From assembly GCA_022559845.1 (NCBI GenBank), contig CM040117.1, positions 76,793,731 through 76,857,730 on the forward strand: a stretch of 64,000 nucleotides of DNA, read 5' to 3'. How positions within the stretch are numbered: position 1 is the stretch's first letter; each line of letters opens with the position of its first letter. The translations under genes were made by a program, and so were the position numbers. The notes under the pieces were generated by a model. It was given only the letters and a program-made list of their open reading frames with translations. It did not search any database and had not been told where the DNA came from. Origin of the DNA: Amorphophallus konjac (lineage: Eukaryota; Streptophyta; Magnoliopsida; Alismatales; Araceae). This document shows positions 23,079 to 35,055 of the stretch, piece by piece.

Positions 23079-25675
23079 AGCTCGTCCAACTTCATTCTTT
23101 CACTGTCGCCCTGCCCCTCTTTACACCGTCGATCTCGTTGCCTAGGGAGGGAGCTCTCTCAAGATTCCTCGCCTTTCGGGTTGACCTCTTTTTTTTTGTT
23201 GTCCTTCCAATCCCTTTGGCACCTTTTCTCCGAGCTTTCTCAAACCAACGAAGCCGGCAATCCCTTATCCGAGCCACTTTCTGCACGAGGCAGAGTCAGA
23301 GGCTGGACGTGGGAGCGCCTACTGGGTCGGCCGAGCGTTATGCTCGCGTTATAGTACCAGGGGATGTAGGTTTTTGTACATGTATGCTATACTGGCTACG
23401 GCCTTCTTGATATACATCAAATTTTTATAAGAAGAGAAGAATGGCGATTATTCTACTTTGCTTACATGCGTATGCTTGCCTGAAGAGGGGTGATCTCGTG
23501 CTGGTCCTGAGCTGGAGGAGATGATCACCGAATAGTGAACTGCAAGGAAGGGAAACGGATCAAGGGGAGGCCCAGGGATGGTTCCCTAGGGAAAACCCTC
23601 CGATGCCTAAGTCAGTAGAGCAGTGGTGGAAGCTATGAAGGGAGGAAGAAGGAGATGCACGAGATCCCTCTCCACCAAGGTGGTGAAGTGGTTCCTGCTC
23701 AGGGAGTTTTAGGCGTGTGTTGGCCTTGCCTTTCGCTGGAGGGAGTCCCATGTTTAAATAGTGCGTCAGCCTTATGAGTCCCGTAAGCTGAGGAGTTTCA
23801 GGCAGGGGTTACGTCCTCGACGTGGGCTCTTTACGTCATCATTGTGAGCTCCTTATAGCCTTGAGGATTCGTGGGCCCCCTTATCCTCGTAAACTCCTGC
23901 TCAGAAAGGGTTCTCAATGGCAGCGTGGATAAGCAACCGTCGGTCGACCCAAGCGTGAAGAGTGTCGGCCCTGTCCCGGGTGATAGGCATAGCTCGGGTG
24001 AGGTTTGGTTGGAGTGGGCGCTGGGCGCCAGCCCTTATCCCGGCGAGGGGGATAGGTCGGGCGTGGGTCTTCTGTGGAACGCGGATTTTATTTATTTATT
24101 TTATTTATTTATTTATTGATTTATTGGCGTGCCAGTCACATGTGTGACGATTTCATTGTGCGTTTGATCTGACTTGGTCAGTCGATTGTGAGTGATCGCG
24201 TCTGGACCAGAAGTCTGTCATACCATAATGGTTATGACGTTAATTACGCCCTTCCTAAGAAGGACAACCCTTGATTAAACGCCAAAATAGGAGGCCTCGC
24301 GAGGCAAACATATATTCATGTGTGCAAATGGAACTTCATACCAGAGCCAGTCAGGAGGGCAAGATAACAACATTAACTGTAGAAGCAGACGATATCGTTA
24401 AGTCAGCGGTTCGAAGACCGAGTTAAAGGGAAGAAGGAGGATTTCAGTCACAGGCAGACTGAGCCGTGGCCATGATGGGGGTTTGAAGCATCGATCGATA
24501 GTTCAGCAGCATTTCCCCTTTATCTGGATTATGCCCAGGGGGAAATAGGCTATCACCCACGGAGTGCCGGGATGAAAGCCAAGAGAGAGAGAAGTGTTGA
24601 ACTTCCCGAACCGCATATTTGCCATGGGGCAATGTTTGATATTCCCTGTAGAAGCCGGCGGAACTCATGCAGTGGCAGAGCCCTCCCGAGCTAAAGGGGT
24701 TATTCATGAACCCGATGCGGGACGACGGAAAGTGAGCGAACGATCAATGTTGCGCCCTCGCACGCGGATCGACGGAACAAAATTTGGATTGAAGGCTCAG
24801 TAATAAAATATTTGAGTAGGTTATGAGTGCAGTTCAAGGGTGCATAGGTTCCCGGCGCGAAGGCAAGATGGCCAAGGCTCCTGGCGCAGGAAGGAGGGTT
24901 CCCGGCGCGCTAAGGGATGGGGTTCTCGGCTTGGCAGAATGGGCAAGGGGGCTTCCCGGCGCGCCAAGGGATGGGGTTCTCGGCGCAAGAAATCATGCAC
25001 CGAGAGTTGCTCATGACTTTCACTATTTGTGGCGCCGGGAGCCAAGATGATGCCGAGATGGTCTCTAAGGGTTTACGGAACCCTGCTTTTGGGTTTCTCG
25101 ACTATCCAGGCCATGGTGAATGGGTTCTTTTGGGATCAAAGTGGATCAGTTCATCAAATCTGAGCTGGATTAGATTTGGGCTTTACAGGAGCATCGGGAT
25201 AGAAAAGGAATTTAGGAAGTCTAGGGTCGAGGGAAACCCTGTCACCATTATCATGCGGAGCCCGGGGGACAACCTGATGTCTACTTTCATCTTCCTGAGA
25301 GAATTTTGGCAGCACCTCCCCTGGACCGAGCATTTGCCAGAGAGTGGTATAGGCTGACATCCACGGAGTGCCGGGATGAAAGCCAGAAAATGAGTGAGCA
25401 CTAAGGCTCGAAGAGACTATCCATGTCTCTGGCATCGGTCACTATTCCCCTTCTCGGAGACTGACGAAACTCATGTAGAGACAGGGTTCGTCAGACCCAC
25501 GGGGTGGCATGTGAATCCTGTTAGGGACCTCAGAATGTAGGGGAGGTCAATCCCCAGTTAATTTATCCCCTAGGGTACGTATGACGACTCACGAATGCCC
25601 CAGAATAAATGGACGAAGAGGCCAAAGGAGTGGACAAAGGAGAGGCTCTCAGCATGGTTTTTATTGGCAAGAAGA

Positions 25676-25840
25676 TGGCTCCCGGCGTGAGATTATAGGT
25701 TGGCCAAGGGGCTCTCGGCATGGGTTTACAGGTTGGCCAAGGGGGGGCTCTCGGCACGGGTTTAAATTGACCAGAGGGGGGTCTCTCGGCATAGGTTTAA
25801 ATTGGCCAGAGGGGATGCTCTCGGCATGGGTTTAAATGCA
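25676..25840. repeat. Tandem repeat of about 38 bp in C LTR
   Basis: Four to five imperfect copies of a unit containing CTCTCGGCATGGGTTTA and TTGGCCAGAGGGG. Confidence 0.75.
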
Positions 25841-27137
25841 AAAGAAGGAAGGAGGGAGGCTCCCGGCGTGGAGCCTCTCGGCGCGCTCCTCACCGTGCCG
25901 GGAGGCTGGCGCCGAGAGGCCAAAGGCAAGGGGTGGAGGTCTCGGCCAGGGGCTTCCCGGCGCGCCCATTACCGCCGGGAAGGTGGTGCCGGGAAGCTAA
26001 GAGCTGGGGGGGGTTCACGTGGAAGTGACCTGGAGAGACTTTTGTCGGTTTGCTGAAGAGGGAGGTCTCTCGGCAGCGTAGTTCTCGGCGGGGAATTTTG
26101 CACGCCGAGAGGATGGCATTGCTACAGGATTTCATGGTTTACAGAGCTCAAACGATGCTCTGTTTGGGGATTTTATGAGATTTCTAGCTCGGATTGAGGC
26201 TGGATTTAGAGGGTAGGCTAGAGATTACATAGACATGGGTTTGATTTGCCAAAGATGGGCTGGGTTCAAAGGGGAATCGAAGGAATCACTGCAGGATGGG
26301 GTACTGAATCGTCATATTATTATTGACCCTCAGGGGCTCCTTTGCTGGCATCTTTGGTCGCCTGGGAGCCAAGAGATGGCCGTCTCTGACCCCAGGGGTG
26401 ACCCTGATGTAACTGTTCGGACTGGAGCCGGCTTAGAAACCATCGGTATCAATTTATTGAAGCAGCTTACTTACTCCTGTGGGAAGAGGATCTCAAGCAA
26501 GCCCTCGGAGTTACTGCCAATATCGGTAGCAGACTGCCCCAGAAGCCAAGAGATGGTCTGTCTCTGGCCCTAGGGCAAGCCTGGGAAACTTTATGCAAAC
26601 GATGATGAATCGGAGAGGGACATCGGACACACTTCAGTTGGACTTAAAATGAAAACATATAAAGGAAAAGCATAGCAGCAGACAGAGAGATAGCGGGCAA
26701 ATACTTCAATCGCCTAGCGCCCAAACGGGCCACTGGGGCATTTCATACAATCACATCATTCCGGGACTCACCCCAATCACATAGAGGGAATGGAGGAAAG
26801 GGGGATGAATGGCGGCCGGGATATCCCGGTTACAATCGATGAATCGAGATAAGACTCGCATGGTTACATAAAGAAGAAAACAGAAACAAAGAAGATGAAA
26901 AAAAGGGGGGGGGAGGGCGGAGCATTGACTCCTCTCCCTCCCCGGCTGCCCACCTTGAGCTTTTGCTCCTTCGTCTCTTCTCAGATATTTCTTTGCTTCT
27001 TCCAGTCCCTCCTTCTGGAGCTCTCCTTTTCTTTTTCTCTTCTCTCTTTCTCTATCTGTCTCTTTCTTTTCTCTCTTTTTGTTCTTCTCTTCTGTGTTTT
27101 CTTGTTGTTCCCCCTTTTCCTTTCGAGAGAAAAGGGC

Positions 27138-27146
27138 CTTTTTATA
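27138..27146 (-). promoter_or_regulatory. TATA box of C LTR
   Basis: TATAAAAAG on the minus strand, followed on that strand by a purine-rich leader, as in the D LTR. Confidence 0.6.
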
Positions 27147-28097
27147 GCAGAACCCTCCGGCTTCTCGGCATGATCACTTCGGCACGATAACAGGATGCTC
27201 CTGGCGCGCCTCAGTCGAAAGTTGCTAGGCTTCTCGACGCCAAAAAAATGTAGCTTCCCGACGCCCCTCCCCCATGTGGGCTTTGGGCTCCCGGCGCCAA
27301 ATTGGTGAGCCTGTTTAGGGCTTTAATGCTTTAATTTCTTATCATCAGTAGACCTCATCTGTTAGAGATGCCTGATCTGCCTTTTCATTTGCCAGTCCTT
27401 CGAATCTGTCAGGACACGCGGAGGTCCCTTAGTTGATGGGTTGACATAGTCTTATCAGCATATTTCTGGAGATTTTCATCAGTCAACAGACTGCAATTCT
27501 TCATCAGTACTGCCATCTGAGTGATGACAACACCGGACATCGGCTTGGCCGGGAAGGGCTTCGGCTGGTTGATAGCTTCGGTGACGACTCTTCTGTAGTT
27601 TTAGCTTTGCAGGAATTCCTGGGATCTTCATGTCTGATTTCATCTTCTCTTCGATTTCATCTTTACCCTTGACTATATTTCAGGTGTCAACACTCCGACC
27701 GGACCAATGCTCGGCCTTCCGAGCCTAATGGCCACCTAGGAAGTGCTTGATCCCGAGTGAACTTATTGGGCTTTTATGTTAAGTGGGCCCTGCGGGCGGT
27801 CACTTAGATGAGCTGGGCCTCGTTTGGTCTCGCTGGACCTAGTTCGGACGCTCATAGATGGGCTACAGAAATCCCCCTCTCCACTTGTCCCCCTCCTACT
27901 CCCGAGCCTTGGTAGGCTTAGAAGAGTAGCCGTTGGGGTTTTAGACCAGCGTGGCTCGGGTGGGTGGAGATCTGGCGGTGTTAAGAAGCCACGTGAAATG
28001 GTCACCTAGGCCCGTAATAATGATAATCCTGACGGATTTGAAACGAAGGGGCCCCCCTTTCTCGGAGGTCGGAACGACGCGCCACCTTCCGCTAGGG

Positions 28098-28105
28098 GAT
28101 ATAAG
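28098..28105 (+). promoter_or_regulatory. Possible TATA box of antisense gene 1 of C
   Basis: GATATAAG, about 88 bp before the ATG at 28186. A TTTAGGGTTTT word common in plant 5' leaders lies between the two. Confidence 0.45.
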
Positions 28106-28185
28106 CGTTGTGCGTTTGCTGTTGTTCCCGACTCCCTCTGCTTTAGGGTTTTACCCTCCTTCATACTTGCTTTTGGGTTTCTCTG

Positions 28186-30820
28186 ATGCACCGTGGGGAT
28201 ACGGCGGAAGAGCAGAGACTCGTAGCGGCGTTCATAGAGTTGGCGGAGATAACCGCGGAGGCGGTCCGACAGCTTCCCCTTCCTCCAGAGTCTTCAAAGT
28301 CTTGGGAGCCTTCCTTTTCAAGTTCCTCTTCAGATTTCATGTCGAACCAACGTCCGGAGGTTGAGGAGTTGGAGGGTGAGCCTGAAGCGAGGGTGGTGGT
28401 GATACCGCCGGCTCCGAACTACAGTGAGCTGGGGGAGGCGGAGGTGAAGCGACTGGACCACCAGTTTCGCCAGCCCTGGCAGTACTACTTCACCGCGGCT
28501 ACCCCAAACGAGATGAGCTTGGATTCTCGTACGGGCCATTTCTGCTCCTTCCTTCTGTCGTGGAAGGGTGGGTTCCGTCTTCCCTTCGACCGTTTTGTTC
28601 TTGACCTTCTCAATTTCTTCCTATTGGCTCCCATACAATTGGTAGCCAACTCTTATCTTCTTCTTTCTGCCTTCCGCATCCTCTACCTCCAGTGCGGGGT
28701 TCCTCCTTCCTTAGACCTTTTCCATTACTTTTTTGAGTTGAAGGAGCATTCCTCGGCTGGGAAGGGCTTCTATTTCATCTAGGCAAGGCAAAACAAGAGC
28801 TGTGTCTCCTTAGCCGTGAAGGACTCTTCCCACAAGGGGTGGAAGACTCAGTTCTTCTGGGTGGGGATTTGTTCGGCGGAGGAGTCTTAGAGGTGTACCG
28901 TACTCCCTGACTTTCACCCGAACATCCCTCCGAGGCAAGATGAGTTCCCTCCGGATGTGGAGAAGTACGCGGCCATTCTTCTGAAGCATCGCCAGTCCAC
29001 GGAGGAGCTGGTGACCCCGGAGAACATCGAGCGATGCCTTCTCCAACGGCTACGGCCGACAGGTATGGGCACCATGAATCAGCTTTATCTTCATATGATG
29101 AAGCCATTTTTCTTTTCCTGACCATGTCTTCTTTTGCGCAGACACCAGGCGGCCGGCTGCGGAGGAGGAGCATGCGACCGAGCGGGAAGTGATCGATCTG
29201 GGCGACGACTCGGCGGTCGTTGAGTTGTGAGCTCCCGAGGGTCGCTATCGAGCCCGAGATGAGGGCAAGAGGGTGGCCCGGGAAGGGTCTTCCAGGCCGC
29301 GGGGGTCCAAGTCCAAGGATCCCGTGGAGAGGATGCTGCAGGACGTCACGAAAGCCAAGCAGCGGGCCAAGAAGGCCGGGGCCGTCCCCGCAGTCGAAGG
29401 TGGCTCAGGCTCGGCTCTCCCCTCTGCCGAGCGTGACAGGGCCGACCCTATTAGGCCGGCTCTCCCATCCGCTGAGCAAGAGGGGGCCGAAGAGGCCAGG
29501 GCCGTTTCTGCGGTTGGCGGCGGCATGGGCCCGGCTCTCCCCTTTGCAGGAGCCGAGGGGGCTGGGGCCGAAGCGGGCGACTCCAGGACCGCGACTGAGA
29601 CTGGAGCGTCGAGCGAGGTAGGTGGCGCTCTGAGTGGCGACGCCGGGGCCGAGCTGGTCGAGGGTGGGGGGTGGTGAGGAGAGGCGACGCAGCCCCAATC
29701 GACCGAGGCAAGAGGGGCGGATGGGGCAGCGGCTCAATCCGGACCGGCCGACGGGGCTCCCGAGGGGATGCCGCTCAGAGGGGGGGGCTCTATTCCCGCT
29801 GCTCTGGAGAGGCTGGGCATCCGGGACCCTCTGTACCAGAAATGTCGCAGCATAGCTACGAAGGTGGTGAGGGGTGGAGACAAGCAATGCTCCCCACCCG
29901 TGGCCCTTGAGGTGGTTATGGAGGGTGGCCTGGTCCTGGCCCAGATTGGGGCCTCTCTGACTAAAGCTTACGCTCGATCGGAGTCAGAACGGGCGAACCT
30001 TGCCTGGACCCTTGGCGCGTCTGACGGGAAGGTAGCCCGGCTCACCGAGGAGTGAGATGGGCTTTAGCGGGAGCTCTTCTCGGTTAGAGAGTTGGCGAGG
30101 GTGAGCCAAGCGGAGGCCCAGACACTGACCGAGCAACTGGATGGAGCCCGCAGGTCGCTCAAGAGGAAGAGCAAGCTTCTAGAGGAGGAGCGCGTGGCCC
30201 GCGCCGAGCGAGATGGCCAGTGGGAGGTCGAGCGCGCCGAGCTATTAGATCGAGCGGAGGAAGCCATGCGTCTTCGGCTGGAGGCCGAGGCTGATCAGGC
30301 CGTGGCGGAGAAGCAGATAGCCGAGGCAGAGCGGAGGTTGGCCAAGGCGGAGCGGGAGAAGGCCGAGCTCGCTAGTAGGGTGGGATCAGCCGGGGCGGAG
30401 GCACTCGAGCAATACAAATGCTCGGAGGCGTACTGGGTCGACCTTAAGGAGGTTGCCCTCCCCTACTACGAGCTAGCACTTCGCCAGGGCATCTGCAAGG
30501 GGTTTGAGCATGGCTATGGCTGGGCCGTCTTCTACGCAGAGGAGCAGGCACCCAGGATAATTATTTTCCTATCTGGGCAATGCTACAACTCGGATTTGGC
30601 GTCCTCTGTTTCCACTGGTTCGGCGTCGGGGGAAGGAGGAGACCAGGGGGACTCGTCTTTGTCCGAGGGGTCGCCAACTCCGAATGCCTCGGGAGGGCGT
30701 GCAACCGAGGCAGTTCCCACGCAGGTGGGGTCAGTGCCAGGGTCCGCCATCACCGAGGGTGCCGGGGGTAGACCATCCGAGCCTTCAACTTTTGAGCCTC
30801 AGGATCGGCCAGGGGCCTGA
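28186..30820 (+). pseudogene. Antisense gene 1 of C: gypsy-type transposon domain plus coiled coil
   Basis: It is read against the sense of C between integrase and the 3' LTR. Exon 1 (28186-29062) and exon 2 (29142-30820) join in one frame of 851 residues; the intron has GTATGG and TTTGCGCAG borders and is placed as in F. Parts in order: Glu/Ser-rich N-terminus; domain core of about residues 85-275 with FRQPWQYYF, LFHYFFELKEH and GWKTQFFWVG, matching the putative gypsy-type transposon family; Ala/Gly/Glu-rich middle; long Glu/Arg/Ala coiled coil (about 30090-30400); a block with CSEAYWVDLKEVALPYYE; acidic Ser-rich tail. In-frame stops lie at 28780, 28888, 29228, 29675, 30053 and 30065. Everything else stays in frame, so decay is recent. 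Role unknown; such extra ORFs are known in Tat elements. Confidence 0.8.
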
Positions 30821-31196
30821 TGTATCTATTTTTCCTTTTCTCCTTGTACATTTTTTTATGAAGAAAAACTTCTCTTTTTGTGTAAAGGAAGGTCGAAAAC
30901 GTAAGGCAGTTGCGTTATGATAAAGACTTGACTATTTTTTACCGCCATTGTGGTGGTTTGACCAGTGTATCCTCAGTAGTTGGAAAGTGCCGATACTTTC
31001 TGCGTGGATCTCGCATGATGGTTGGCCGGGCGTCTGACATGGTGTCTTTCTGTTTTCTCATGCTTTAAATGCCTGGCCGCTTCATGTGTCCCTCTGGGAT
31101 GGAACCGAGGAGTCTGAGGTGATCGTTCGTAGGGAGGGGTCCCTTTAGCATGTTTTCGAGGGGAGAATCATTTAAGACAAGTAGCCTCCCTTCCCC

Positions 31197-31205
31197 TATA
31201 AAAGG
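31197..31205 (+). promoter_or_regulatory. TATA box before the micro-ORF of C
   Basis: TATAAAAGG, 109 bp before the ATG. Box, spacing and flanks are shared with F at 22796-22804. Confidence 0.7.
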
Positions 31206-31305
31206 TATGAAGGGCGTCTCTTCCTCTCCATCGCTTAGGGTCTTCTCTGACAGTCTTTCCTTCCTCCTTCCTCACGAAGCATTGTGCCGTTAGTCTTGGC
31301 AGGGT

Positions 31306-31449
31306 ATGGAAGGTGTTTCAGAGGATGATGATACAGATGGTGGTAGGAGGGGAGCTCCTATTGTTCTGCTCTGGAAGAGGGTTTGTCAATCGGCGGTCAC
31401 TCGCAAAGAGGGTTCATCATGCCGGAGCATGTCGCACTTCTATCCCTGA
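31306..31449 (+). CDS. Conserved antisense micro-ORF, C copy
   Basis: 47 codons beginning MEGVSEDDDTDGGRR, with LLWKRV and CRSMSHF near the end. It lies on the strand opposite to pol, between the integrase end (about 31980, minus) and antisense gene 1. An AATAAA follows at 31863-31868, giving a compact transcription unit of about 670 bp. The homologue in F is 56 codons. No known domain. The conserved peptide could be the first exon of something longer, as 31450-31830 is also alignable with F. Confidence 0.45.
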   Translation: MEGVSEDDDTDGGRRGAPIVLLWKRVCQSAVTRKEGSSCRSMSHFYP

Positions 31450-31862
31450 CCCGCCGACGCCATTCAGAGGGAAGGAGGGAGCCAACCAAGCTGCCTCCTT
31501 TCCGGGCCTTCCCCTGCCTCCTCGTCCATCTCTGCCGTTTTCTCTTTCTTCCTCCCCTTTCACTCTTCGGAGGGTGCCTGCACTCTCCGCCTTCCAAAGA
31601 GTTTGCAGGGAGGAGGCCTTCACTTGTATTCCTTCCTCTTCCTAATCCCTCTGTCACCTTTGTTCCGAGTTACCCGAGCCAACGGGGTCGACTATCCTTT
31701 ATCCGAGCCAATTTCCGCACGACGGAGAGTCAGTGGCTGGACGGAGGAAGGTTAACCGAGTCAGCCGAGCGGTGGGCTCGTACGGCGGTGCCAGATGGAT
31801 TTTTGCTTTTTTGACATGTATTGTATTGGCTTCGGCCTTTTTGATGTACAAACAGTTATCTG

Positions 31863-31868
31863 AATAAA
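31863..31868 (+). terminator. Poly(A) signal of antisense unit 2 in C
   Basis: AATAAA in an A/T-rich stretch just before the end of the integrase region on the other strand. Confidence 0.45.
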
Positions 31869-31979
31869 AGAGGAAGGAAATTTTTGCTTTATCTCATATT
31901 GCTTACATGACTGAAGTGTTCAGAAGTAGAACTTGCGTAGTGTAGTCGCATTCCACGTCTAAGGGATGGGTTTTCCTTC

Positions 31980-33140
31980 TATAGTAGATAGCCGGTACGC
32001 TCCTTTCCCGAGCGTCTCGACCACTCGATAGGGGCCTTCCCAATTAAGGGATAGCTTGCCCGCCGCCTCAAGTGGTCAAGAGGCTTCGGCTTTTCTGAGA
32101 ACGAAGTCTCCCGCATGGAAGTGTCTGTCTCGGAATTTGGCGTTGTAGTATCGAGTGAGGCGGCGTTGATATTCCGTTGCTCTGATGCTGGCAATCTCTC
32201 GGACTTCATCAGCTAGGTCGAGGTTTTCGAGCAGTTTCTGGTCGTTTGCCTCGGGCGAGAAGCAGATGACTCGGAGGGAGGGATTGCCAATCTCCAACAG
32301 GATTACGGCCTCGGTGCCGTACACCAGCTGAAATGGACTCTCACCGGTTGCCGTTCTGGGAGTCATTATGTGCGACCAAAGTACGTTCGGCAATTCCTCG
32401 AGCCAACTGCCCTTGGCTTTGTCGAGCCTAGTCTTGATGCCTTTTAAGATAGTATTATTGGCATTTTCGACCAGGCCGTTAGCCCGAGGGTGGGTGACCG
32501 AAGTGAAGTGATTGCGAATGCTTAGGTCGGCACATCTATCTCAGAAATAACGAGAATCAAATTGCCGACCATTATCGCTCGCTATCACCCAGGGGATGCC
32601 GTAGCGACAGATGATCGACTTCCAGATGAAACTCCACACGACTGTCTCGGTGATCCTAGCTATAGCTTTGGCCTCGATCCACTTGGTGAAGTAGTCGATG
32701 GCGACGATGACGAACTTCTTCTGGGCCTGGGCTGTAGGGAACGACCCAAGGATGTCGATCCCCTACTGAGCGAAAGGATAAGGCTCGACTAGGGTGACAA
32801 GCTCCGTTGCCGGGTGATTGACCAAGTGGTCAAATCACTGGCATCGGTCACACTGTTGCACGTAGGTCAAGTAGTCGCGCTGCGGAGTGGGCCACCAGTA
32901 ACCCTGCCGAAGCAAGATTCTGGCAAGCGACCTTCCTCCTTGATGTGCTCCGCACAGGCCTTCGTGAACCTCTTGAATCGCTCAGCTGGCTTCGTCGGTA
33001 CTGATGCACTTCAGGAGGGGACCGGAGAAGGATCTGCGGTACAAAGTGCCGTCTAGAATGACGAATCGACGAGCTTGGTACTTCAATGTCTGGGCTTCCC
33101 GAGGGTTGGGAGGCTCCTGAGAGTCTTGGAGCCACGACAG
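31980..33140 (-). pseudogene. Integrase of element C
   Basis: Catalyses insertion of the DNA copy. Visible parts in order on the minus strand: a decayed zinc-binding N-terminus (about 32830-32950), then the core with Asp in GIDILG, Asp in ASDNGRQF and Glu in NGLVENAN (the D, D-35-E triad all present), then a C-terminal part with ESPFQLVYGTEAV and RRLTRYYNAKFRDR. Several in-frame stops break it, one just before the core, so it is not translatable in full. It follows the aRH in the same polyprotein order as in B. Confidence 0.8.
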
Positions 33141-33211
33141 ATAGGGGGTACGCTAGTCGCTTGGGGAGCCCGAGTCAAGAGCCATGAGCTTCGAATCAAT
33201 GCTCGGTCGCT

Positions 33212-33650
33212 CTAGCTCTTCGAGAAGGACGATCGAGTGCTCTCGGGGTCAAGAGAGGAGGCCAGCCGAGAGAGGGCGTCCGCTCGGGAGTTTTCCTCCC
33301 GAGCTATTCGGACTACCTCAAAACTCTCGAACTGTTGCGCCGCGGCTTTGACCAGCTGGAAGTATTTGACCATCGGTTCTTCCCGAGCTTCATAATCGCC
33401 GTTGACTTGGCTAGTGACCAGTTGGGAGTCAGTGTGAATTCTGACTCGCTCAGCCCCCAACCGCCGGGCCATGCGGGCTCCCGAGATAAGGGCTTCATAG
33501 TCGGAGGCGTTGTTGGATGCCTTGAAATTGAACTTCAAGGCGTATTGCATCTCTGCTCCTTCGGGGGACTTCAGGAGGATGTCAGCACCGCTCCCGGCCG
33601 AGTTGGAGGATCCGTCGACGAACAATTCCCAGGTTGGCCCGGGTGCGGAC
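33212..33650 (-). CDS. Second (archaeal-type) RNase H of element C
   Basis: Domain of about 135 residues with all four acidic catalytic residues recognisable: Asp in FVDGSS, Glu in SDYEALISG, Asp in HTDSQLV and Asp in SRADALSRL. It degrades RNA in the RNA:DNA hybrid. In the Tat lineage this extra domain lies between the original RNase H and integrase, as here. It is part of the pol polyprotein, not a separate gene. Confidence 0.85.
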
Positions 33651-33703
33651 GGAGATTTTTCTTCGGTCGGGATGGTGCTCTCGGTGATGAAGTCAGTGAG
33701 CGC

Positions 33704-34980
33704 CTATCCTTTGATAGCCGAGCGAGGCCGGTACGATATATCATAGGCCCCGAGCATAATGGCCCACTTGACGAGGCGTCCCGAGGCTTCTGGGTGAGCG
33801 GGGATCGTCTTCAGTGGTTCACCAGTCAACACGATGATGGAGTGTCCTTGGAAGTAGGGTCGAAGGTGCTTGGCCGAGATAACCAACGCTAGCACGAGTC
33901 TCTCGGTTGCGTGGTACTTTTTTTCAGCCTCGTTGAGCACCTTGCTGGTGTAGTAGACCGGTCTCTCGACTCCCAAGTCATTTCTAACCAAGATCGAGCT
34001 AACTGTGGATGGAGTTGCCGAGAGGTAGAGATGTAGGGCTTCACCTGGAACAGGCTTGGACAGCACCGGGGGTGAAGCTAGGAACTCCTTAAGGTTACTG
34101 AACGCCTTTTGGCATTCCTCGTCCCTTGCGAACGTAGCAGATGCCATTTTGGGCCCCCTCAATAGTTTGAAGAAGGGTAGGCATCGTTCGGCCGCACGGG
34201 ACAGGAATCGGTTGAGCGCGGCAATGCGCCCGGTCAGGTGTTGAACGTCCTTAGTGCAGGTGGGCGGCCACAGGTCTAGGATGGCCTGGACCTTGTCGGG
34301 GTTGGCCTTGATTCCACACTGGGTCACCAAGAAGTCCAGGAATTTCCTGGACCTTACTCCGAAGGCACACTTGGCGGGGTTGAGCTTCATATTGTACCTT
34401 AGGAGAGTGTCAAAGGTCTCAGCTAGGTCGGCGAAGTGGTCCTCGGCCTTGGGGGTCTTGACGAGCATGTCGTCAACATAGGCCTCGACGTTCTGGCCGA
34501 GCTGTCCCTCGAACATATGGTTGACCAACCTCTGGTACATGGCTCCAGCGTTCTTCATCCCGAAAGGCATCCGAGTGTAGCAGTGTACGCCGAAGTCGGT
34601 GACGAAGGCGGTCTTCTCAACATCTTCTGGATCCATTCTGATCTGGTGGTAACCTGAATAGGCGTGTAGGAAGCTGAGTATCTCGTTGTCCGAGGTTGAG
34701 TCAACCAGTTGGTCGATGCTTGGCAACAGATAGCAGTCTTTTGGTGCGACTTTGTTCAAGTCGGTGAAGTCCACGCACATTCGCCACTTTCCCGAGCTTT
34801 TGGCACCAGGATGATGTTAGCCAGCCACGTCGGGTACAGGATTGATCTAAAAAGACCAGTCTTCTGCCCCTTGGTGACTTGCTCCTTGATGACCGCCTGC
34901 TTCTCTGGCGCGTGCTTCCTTCTGCGTTGTTGTACGGGCTTCACGGTCGGATCAAGGTTGAGCTTGTGCACTATTGTCTC
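33704..34980 (-). pseudogene. Reverse transcriptase and first RNase H of element C
   Basis: RT fingers and palm: a basic stretch then LYPTWLANIILVPK (N-part), MCVDFTDLNK, MPFGMKNAGAMYQ and the catalytic Y-V-D-D in EAYVDDMLVKT. The thumb and the first RNase H follow (LHLYLSATPS with its Asp lost; YHATERLVLALV). A one-base change at about 34796-34802 puts the N-part and the palm in different frames. The frame ends with TAG at 33704, where the following residues continue the polyprotein. Together these prevent a full enzyme. Confidence 0.85.
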
Positions 34981-35055
34981 TTCCGTGATCCCGGGGAGTT
35001 GATCATCAGACCATGCAAAGACTCGGATGTACCCGAAAAGAAATTCTTTGTACTG

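Larger units (their letters stand above)
20043..23480 (-). mobile_element. Element F: old Tat fragment with antisense genes
   Basis: From about 20222 to 23475 it is collinear with 27705-31920 of C, but shorter and more decayed; it covers the interior between the 3' LTR and integrase. E abuts it on the left, and C inserted at 23480/23481 on the right. The 3' LTR boundary of F is not clear: 20043-20221 has no match to the LTR of C, and a possible LTR edge (TGTCCCGACC on the minus strand) lies at 20189. Confidence 0.7.
23481..27692 (-). mobile_element. 3' LTR of element C, 4.2 kb
   Basis: Left end TGAAGAGG, equal to the 5' LTR end at 37394; right end CAGGTGTCAACA. The first 210 bp match 37394-37608. 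24127-24290 is related to the D LTR. CGGCGCG words, as in TCCCGGCGCG and TCTCGGCGCG, recur through 24850-26100, and a CT-rich stretch (26930-27120) lies downstream of the TATA box on the minus strand. No gene is seen. Confidence 0.85.
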
